DNA of 64,000 nucleotides from Asterochloris sp. CNOR1 (taxonomy: Eukaryota > Chlorophyta > Trebouxiophyceae > Trebouxiales > Trebouxiaceae): the NCBI GenBank assembly GCA_963969365.1, contig OZ017748.1:2973001-3037000 (forward strand), read 5' to 3'. The position numbers and the translations under genes are program-made. Below are positions 58,501 through 64,000 of the stretch, piece by piece. The stretch's first letter is position 1. Each line of letters opens with the position of its first letter. A model generated the notes under the pieces. That model ran no database searches and had not been told where the DNA came from. It saw only the letters and a list, made by a program, of their open reading frames with translations.

Positions 58501-61500
58501 GGTGAACCCAGGCACTTGGACGCTAATGTGACATGCATTACCCACCAGTCGGCCATGCACCTGCCAGGTTGACTTGCCAGAAGAGGTACTGACCGGGCTG
58601 GACGGCTATCATGTAGACAATGCTTCACCTGCCAGGTTGCAGCCCTTGCCTGACTGGCACTCACTTACCCCATTCCTTGCCTGCTGGGTGGCCCTTTCCA
58701 GTCCGAAAGGTGCTGATGTTTGCGCGCCTTTCCTGTCAGGCTCCCTCATATGCAACATGACTCAGAGTGGTGTGATCGCAGGGCTGGCTGGCGAGCGCAC
58801 GCGCTGGGAAGCCAGCATCCTGACTCTGGATGCCCAACTGGCCGCCCTGCCTGGCGATGTGGCCCTGGCTAGCGCGTTCATGAGCTATGCCGGCCCTTTC
58901 CCCAGCGAATACAGGGACGAGCTGTCCAAAAGCACCTGGCAAAAGACAGTGAGCCTGACATTCATGTTCAAGGCTCTGATGTAGCTGCTTCCTGCTGCAC
59001 AGTGACAGCGCTTTTAGCTCCCCTTGATCAAGCTGCAGACGCTGCTTTGCAGCACACAGATGTGGGTCTGCATGTAGAGGGCTGGAAATTGTTGTTGGTA
59101 AGAGCAGATGCTGCAGATCAGGCATTGTAAATTGCCGGGCATCCATTGCCTGCTGGCTGCTGCTTCAGCTGGGGACATTGCCAAAGATTCAGACCCTGTG
59201 CCTGGTGCTGCAGATCAAGGCGCTGAATGTGCCTGCCTCAAATGATTTTGACTTCGCCCTGTTCCTGGCTGACCCCAGCGATGTGCGTGACTGGAACATT
59301 GCTGGCCTACCGGCTGACTCCTTCTCCACAGAGAATGGTGTCATGGTCACCAGGGGCCGTCGCTGGCCCCTTATGATTGATCCACAGGTGAGACATGGTT
59401 GAGTGTCAGCCTAGTAACCCCCTTAGTGCCGCTGCTTCGCTACCAAGCTGCTGCCGTGACACTGCTTAGCAGCATAAAGTGTACGCCTCATCATGTCTCA
59501 TGAATCCGCTGCCCCAACGGGAAGCAGCGCAGCAGCAACATTGTGCAGTTCTGTATGGTGACACCTCCAACTTGCTGCCATGCAGGGTCAGGCCAACAAG
59601 TGGGTCAAGAATCTGGAGGCCAAGAATGGCCTGCGCGTCCTCAACCTGACAATGGCCGACATGCTGAGGCAGATGGAGAATGCCATACAGCTGGGCCAGC
59701 CTGTGCTGCTCCAGGTGAGGATGCGCAGCTGACCGGCACATGTCAACAGGCAGTGGCAAATAGCTGCAGTGATGTGATGAGCTGCACCCTTTTGCACAGG
59801 AGGCTGCCTGGGCCTCCATTTCTTCTTGACATTTGCAATGCTTCTCCAAACACACCCGTAGGCAGACTGGGCTGGCTTCTTCGCACAGCAGGCAGGCATT
59901 GTTTGTGGCCATCATGTCTGCTGAGCACGAACTGCTGTCAGGTCTGGTGCAGGACAATCTCCAGATGCAAACCTGACTGAGGTGCACAAGCTCGGCAATG
60001 TGTGCAGCCACATCAATATGCACTTGTGGGCGGCTGCCAGCAGCAAGCTGGCAGGAGCTGCACTGTACTCACAGCTTCTGCAATGCTTCTCGTCCAGCAG
60101 TGGTCAAAACAGGTCCTTTAGCTTGGCACAGCAGTCAGGTGCATATCCTTTCTGAGCTCAAGTTCCGTTGGGCCCATACAGGATGTGCTTGAGGAGATCG
60201 ACCCCACCCTGGAGCCTGTCCTGGCCAAGTCTTTCATCAAGCGGGGCAATGCCACTCTCATCAAGCTGGGCGACAAGGAGGTGGACTACAATCCAGACTT
60301 CCGTCTCTACGTCACCACAAAGATGGGTGCGCTGCCACCCTGTCAGGCCCTGTGTTGTGCTCTGCAACCCCTGCAGAAGTCGGCGTTGACAGAGGCGGTT
60401 GTGCCTATGCTGTGCCTCATGCTGCAAGCGCCACTGCAGCAGCCAGGCCTGGACGTGCAGTATGCCTTGTGGCCCAGGCAGCAGTCGCTGGTCAGCCTGC
60501 TCAGTCAGCGGCTGCGTCCTCACCGCGCGACATGCCCTGCAGTTCTGCAGCACCAGCCGAGCCAAGGCCCTGCAGCATGCCATCCGGCCTGCGCAGCAGC
60601 AGCAAAGGTCTTCTCGACGCCGGTCCACCAGCAGCTGCAGGCAGCCTCGTGGGTCTGCATGCTCCAGGATCTGTATCGCTGGCTGCTGCTCTGCTGGTCA
60701 CCCAGCAGGGTGGGCATGCACTCACGTGTGGCCCTCACTTGCAGGCAACCCGCACTACACCCCAGAAGTCAGCACCAAGGTCATGATCGTCAACTTTGCC
60801 GTCAAGGAGCAAGGACTGGAGGCCCAGCTGCTCAACACTGTGGTCAAGTGCGAGCGCCCTGACCTGGACAAACAGAAGAACGATCTGGTGGTCACCGTGG
60901 CCCAGGGCAAGCGCACTCAAGTGGGTTCAAGTGTCCGCCCTCGACTGCATGCCAACCCAGATTGCAGCCATGCAGCACTGTACCCTCAGTGCGGATGGTT
61001 GCAAGCAATCGACAGGACAAAGGCAAGTGCAAGCTGGGGAGGCATTGCGCAGCACCTTCTGTCAGTGCAAAGCAAACGCGGCAACAGACTGCACAGACCC
61101 GACCACAAACAAGCCACTCCTCTTGTGGACCTTGGGACCCCCCAGTGCCCCCCCAATATGCCCCTTGCAGAAGAAGCACACTGTGCACGTCTAGCTGTGG
61201 CGTCTGCAGCCCTAAAGTGTCTCTTCATGGCAGAGCACATGCCTGCCTTATGACACACCCCTTTCTGCAGGCTGAGCTTGAGGACAAGATCCTCTTTCTG
61301 CTGTCAACAGCAACAGGCAGCCTGCTAGACAATGTAACGCTGATCAACACTTTGGACGCTTCCAAAACCACCTGGGAGACAGTCAACAAGTCGCTGCAGG
61401 CAAGTCTTCCTGCCCTCTAAGCTCAAGTCTCCCTTTTCACAGTTTGCTCATCAGTTGCCAGTCAGCTCACACATACTGCATGCTTGCCTCAACAGGCTTT

Positions 61501-64000
61501 GCGCTCTGCACAGCAGATGCCTGCTAGCTTGCACCCTGGGTGCCTGTCAATGCTAGATCCCGATGTGCAGGTAGCAGAGGAGACAGCCAAGAAGATTGAG
61601 GCGGCTGCTGCAGCGTACAAGGCCTGCAGTCTGCGTGCTGCCATCCTCTACTTTGTGCTGAATGACTTGTCTAACACGGACCCGATGTACCAGTTCTCGC
61701 TGGATGCCTATGTGGACCTCTTCCTGATCAGCATCCAAAAATCTGCCAAGAATGACAAGGTGGAGGACCGCATCAAGAATCTGAACGAGTACCACACATA
61801 TGCAGTCTACAAGTACACTGCCAGGTGGGGGCTTTGGTCTGTGCCTGACCTGCCCTGTGCGCATCCCAGGATGCGGGGAGTGCCCTGAGCCACCTTGCCT
61901 CAGCAGCAATGGCAGTCTCAGTACGTGCTCAGCTATGCTGGAGGAGGACACCCTGTGTCTTCGAAAGAGTACCTCACCAGAAACCAGTGCTGTAAGTACA
62001 TTGTTGAGCAGCATCAGAAGCCGCCTTGACCACAGACGTGCTTGATTGCAAACCTGCGCTGCAGGGGCCTCTTTGAGCGGCACAAGCTGCTGCTGTCGCT
62101 CCAGATGTGTGTGCGTATACTCCAGAGTGCCTCCCAGATCAACAATGAGGAGTGGCAGTTCTTCCTCAAGGGCGGCATGGTCTTGGACCGCTCCCAGCAG
62201 GCCAAGAACCCTGCCCCCGCCTGGCTGTCAGAGCTGGCCTGGGACAACATCACAGAGCTGGATAGCCTGGCCAGCTTCAAGGTGGGCCTGTGCTTGGCTG
62301 CACAGCTGAGAACAGCAAGAGGCTCTCTCTCAAACTGTCTGGTAGGGCTTAGCATACATGCATGCAAACTGCTGCATATTCAAAGGGATGCCACGTCATT
62401 GCTGCCTCTCTGCAGGGCGTTGTGGCCAGCTTTGAGGGTAGCACAGGGCAGTGGGAGGCGTGGTACAGGTCCAAGCAGCCCGAGTCTGCAGAGCTGCCTG
62501 GGGAGTGGGAGACGAAGTGCAGCGAGCTCCAGCGTATGATCCTCGTGCGCTGCATCAGGTGCGTGCGGGCCTTACAGTTTGCACAGGTTTAGCAATCAGC
62601 TGCGGCCATGTTGGAGGCCACAGCATGTGCAAGCACCCTGCCCACCATGTGTTGAGCAGTCCTTAAGCCAGTGTTTGCTGCAGGCCACATGCATGACCAG
62701 ATGCGGACAGTAGCCGCCACATTGCTGCAGCCCTGACCACGGCTGCTTTGCTGGCTGGTTAGCCCCATGATCTGCACCTACAAGTGCATTCACTGCTGTG
62801 GCTGCAGGCCCGACAGAGTCATCTTCGCCGCAACCACCTACGTGGCCAACGCACTCGGCCGCAAGTTTGTGGAGCCCCCCGTGCTGGACCTGGGGGAGAC
62901 TCTGGCAGACTCCACGCCCCTGTCCCCGCTCATCTTTGTTTTGTCCGCAGGAGTGGACCCCACAGAGATCCTGCGCAAGCTGGCCCAGGAGAAGGGCATG
63001 GGGGACAACTTCTTCACTGTTGCGCTGGGGCAGGGGCAGGTGGGTGCTGTGTGGGGCTGACTGGGAGGCAGGGGCCTGTGGTTGCCCTCAGAGGCATGGC
63101 AGACAGCCCCTTCGCCACTGCACCTATGACAGCAGCAGGTGAGCGCCATTGACGCTGGCTGGAATTCAGCACAGACACGGAGCCGCCTGCTGCCTGCTGG
63201 TTGCGGAGCAGAGGCACGTACGTGCGTGGGCCGCAGGCTTATGGTGTTCAGCACAGAAACGTCAACAATCGGTGCCCGTCTGACTTTGCAGGCGCCCATT
63301 GCGACCAAGCTGATCACTCAGGGGATCAAGGAGGGCAACTGGGTCTTCCTGGCTAACTGCCACCTGATGACCAGCTGGCTGCCTGCGCTGCAAAAGATCA
63401 TCGAGGGCTTTGAGGTCCAGAAGCCACATGCCAATTTCCGCCTCTGGCTCAGCAGCAGCCCCAGCGAGCAGTTCCCCATTGCCATCCTGCAGCGTGGCAT
63501 CAAGATGACCACAGAGCCTCCCAAGGTGCTGGCATGCTGTGTGCAGCTTGCTGGCTGTAATGAGGGGAAGTATCTGGGTGGCCTTTGCAGTGATCACGAC
63601 GCTGTGTGTGCTGCAAGCTCCCTTCAAAGTCCAGGACGTGTAGGCTGCCTCAATGTGCTGTTTATTTACATGTTGTCGTGAGCTGCAGCGCATGCTGGCA
63701 GGCTCACAGAGTGGTTAAGTTGTCTGCAGGGGCTGCGTGCTAACCTCTTACGGCTGCTCAACACCATCAGCGATGAGAGCTTCAATGAGTGCAAGAAGCA
63801 CGTTGAGTACGCAAAGCTGCTGTTCTCGCTGACCTACTTCCACTCGGTGCTGCTGGAGCGCAGGAAATTCAGGGCATTGGGCCTGAACATTCCCTACGAT
63901 TTCAATGACACTGACTATAAGGTGAGGGCACACACCTCATTAAGTATAAGAAGAAACCTTGCTCCAGCCTGTCTTGGGGGCCCCTGGGTGGCTCTCAAAG
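31556..64000 (+). CDS. DNAH2: Axonemal inner-arm dynein heavy chain, DNAH2 / I1 1-beta type, 3' partial
   Basis: ATP-driven motor of the ciliary axoneme. By overall resemblance it is the 1-beta heavy chain of two-headed inner arm I1/f (DNAH2; Chlamydomonas DHC10). The predicted start [10 protein letters not shown] (31556) splices in phase to [21 protein letters not shown] and [12 protein letters not shown]. Order: tail (SWPE-like [53 protein letters not shown]), linker ([40 protein letters not shown]), six AAA modules with P-loops 1-4 at 47001, 49419, 51821 and 54187, coiled-coil stalk, AAA5-6 and the start of the C-terminal region ([14 protein letters not shown] at 63890). Several dozen exons; no break in frame was found. 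The DNAH2 assignment is from remembered family blocks such as [23 protein letters not shown] and [19 protein letters not shown]; a tree would settle it. The last few hundred codons lie outside the window. Confidence 0.93.
33300..33600 (+). repeat. Intronic tandem repeat of about 165 bp, two copies
   Basis: Copies start near 33300 and 33465. Both contain GAxGATGCTxCC..., GGGCTT.CGC..., a GGCAGG-CAGCACAGGCAG run and CAGTGCAGCCACAGCC. They sit just before the dynein exon at about 33704 and may be older copies of its start. Confidence 0.75.
33983..34170 (+). repeat. Three serial copies of a dynein acceptor and exon start
   Basis: The functional exon starts at 34115 ([15 protein letters not shown]). 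Decayed copies after CTGCAG begin at 34046 and, more weakly, 33983; spacings 69 and 63 bp. The real exon and the nearer copy share TGTGGCAGTGCTG (34128-34140 and 34062-34074). Confidence 0.75.
40987..41200 (+). repeat. Three serial copies of a dynein acceptor at exact 89-bp spacing
   Basis: The functional exon starts at 41165 ([13 protein letters not shown]). Similar acceptors and starts follow at 41076 and 40987, both 89 bp apart. The bases before the junction (TGTCCTGTG or TGCCCTGTGCAG) are better kept than the exon part. Confidence 0.6.
44773..45060 (+). repeat. Five serial copies of a dynein acceptor and exon start
   Basis: The functional exon begins at 45018 ([14 protein letters not shown]). 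Copies beginning GCCTG after CAG start at 44778, 44871, 44919 and 44967; spacings 93, 48, 48 and 51 bp. Copies one and three share 20 identical bases (44773-44792 and 44914-44933). Confidence 0.8.
45681..45728 (+). repeat. Perfect 24-bp tandem duplication
   Basis: Two adjacent identical 24-base copies beginning AGGCATGCATGC, just after a dynein splice donor. No mismatch, so probably recent. Confidence 0.9.
46866..49174 (+). other. Dynein AAA1 module (main ATPase)
   Basis: Walker A GPAGTGKT at 47001-47024. Walker B appears as [21 protein letters not shown] (about 47515), with Leu where most dyneins have Phe before DEFNR. Sensor block [21 protein letters not shown] (about 47930) is intact. The main hydrolytic site is therefore expected to work. 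Confidence 0.88.
48625..49000 (+). repeat. Four serial copies of a dynein acceptor and exon start
   Basis: The functional exon starts at 48951 after CTGTAG ([16 protein letters not shown]). Copies starting GTGC after CAG lie at 48625, 48720 and 48822; spacings 95, 102 and 129 bp. The functional acceptor uses TAG while the dead copies have CAG. Confidence 0.65.
49344..51080 (+). other. Dynein AAA2 module
   Basis: Walker A GKTGAGKS at 49419-49442, followed by [17 protein letters not shown] and [25 protein letters not shown] (about 49960), SGERISM, and [23 protein letters not shown] (50450). The last block has RAG where RCG is usual. Confidence 0.85.
51821..53780 (+). other. Dynein AAA3 module
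   Basis: Walker A GVGVGKT is completed across a splice junction (51821-51840). [27 protein letters not shown] follows, then the Walker B block [25 protein letters not shown] (about 52395), MAPPGGGRN (52625), and [23 protein letters not shown] (53140). Confidence 0.85.
53293..53318 (+). repeat. 13-bp perfect tandem duplication in a dynein intron
   Basis: GGGGTGGAGGAGC occurs twice in a row. Confidence 0.85.
53890..55700 (+). other. Dynein AAA4 module
   Basis: Walker [10 protein letters not shown] at 54187-54213, with Lys where Gln (GRQS) is common. Also [30 protein letters not shown] across a 548-bp intron, [34 protein letters not shown], and [14 protein letters not shown] before the stalk. 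Confidence 0.85.
54849..55170 (+). repeat. Four serial copies of a dynein acceptor and exon start (AAA4)
   Basis: The functional exon starts at 55120 and encodes [18 protein letters not shown]. Copies after CAG start at 54849 (most decayed), 54930 ([15 protein letters not shown], then stop) and 55024 ([14 protein letters not shown]). Spacings are 81, 94 and 96 bp. The copy at 54930 and the exon share 14 identical bases (54952-54965 and 55142-55155). The intron-like tail between copies is repeated as well. Confidence 0.85.
55950..58505 (+). other. Dynein stalk and microtubule-binding domain
   Basis: Coiled coil 1 ([16 protein letters not shown]... to [13 protein letters not shown], 55950-56655) and coiled coil 2 ([48 protein letters not shown], 57890-58500) flank the microtubule-binding domain ([20 protein letters not shown] from 57144, [30 protein letters not shown]). 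The domain has the usual DNAH2-like length with no extra loop. Confidence 0.85.
56931..57200 (+). repeat. Three serial copies of a dynein exon start (microtubule-binding domain)
   Basis: The functional exon begins at 57144 ([19 protein letters not shown]). Copies align from 57038 and 56931, spacings 106 and 107 bp. The nearer copy shares CTGGTGGAGCTCAC (57059-57072 and 57165-57178). The farther one keeps CCACCCTGGTGAAGCTCA and then reaches an in-frame TAA. Confidence 0.85.
58770..64000 (+). other. Dynein AAA5, AAA6 and start of C-terminal region
   Basis: AAA5 begins [14 protein letters not shown] after the stalk, with [33 protein letters not shown] (59290). Then [14 protein letters not shown] (60790), [15 protein letters not shown] (61690), [26 protein letters not shown] (62070), [26 protein letters not shown], and [16 protein letters not shown] (63340). 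Final exons seen are [23 protein letters not shown] and [19 protein letters not shown]; the gene continues past the edge. Confidence 0.85.

Noticed and set aside
60399-61253. 284-codon open frame on the plus strand
   Set aside because: It overlaps a dynein intron and exon in a different frame; the true frame encodes [26 protein letters not shown]. Long stop-free runs are expected at this GC content.
1-64000. CRISPR array, insertion sequence or viral insertion
   Set aside because: The repeats are short-range, local to single introns and contain exon sequence; there are no regular spacers, terminal inverted repeats, transposase, integrase or capsid genes.

Overview
The window is nuclear DNA from a eukaryote, most likely a flagellated green alga (Chlorophyta). 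Every gene is split into many short exons with GTGAGY-like donors and CTGCAG-like acceptors. Introns are GC-rich and full of TGC/GCA. The proteins include plant/algal MRS2-type magnesium channels, a PLAC8 cysteine-rich protein and an axonemal dynein heavy chain. The class is not resolved; the dynein implies a stage with motile flagella.

Layout, left to right: (1) 1-1774, + strand, 3' part of an MRS2/CorA magnesium transporter gene cut by the window edge; (2) 1905-6528, - strand, a second complete MRS2-like gene, convergent with the first; (3) 6646-7820, + strand, a small membrane protein that resembles the AGTRAP family, divergent from gene 2 with only 117 bp between start codons; (4) 8093-18228, - strand, the complete catalytic subunit of DNA polymerase delta; (5) 18825-20198, + strand, a complete PLAC8-domain protein; (6) 21640-31338, + strand, the complete spliceosomal protein SF3B3; (7) 31556 to beyond 64000, + strand, a DNAH2-type (inner-arm I1/f, 1-beta) axonemal dynein heavy chain cut at its 3' end. 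These are mostly unrelated housekeeping and ciliary genes. The only functional grouping is the pair of MRS2 paralogues. No tRNA, rRNA, transposon ORF, CRISPR array or viral gene was recognised.

The most striking thing is in the introns. In at least ten of them, in POLD1, SF3B3 and the dynein, decayed tandem copies of the following exon's acceptor plus its first 20-60 bases lie just upstream of the functional exon. Spacing is fairly regular (about 40-170 bp) and there are two to five copies. The real exon is the last, intact copy; earlier copies carry stops and frameshifts. One case duplicates the donor side instead. This looks like a recurrent process that expands introns and moves splice sites by tandem duplication of intron/exon boundaries. 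All gene calls were made by eye from conserved protein sequence; exon edges are predictions without transcript support.
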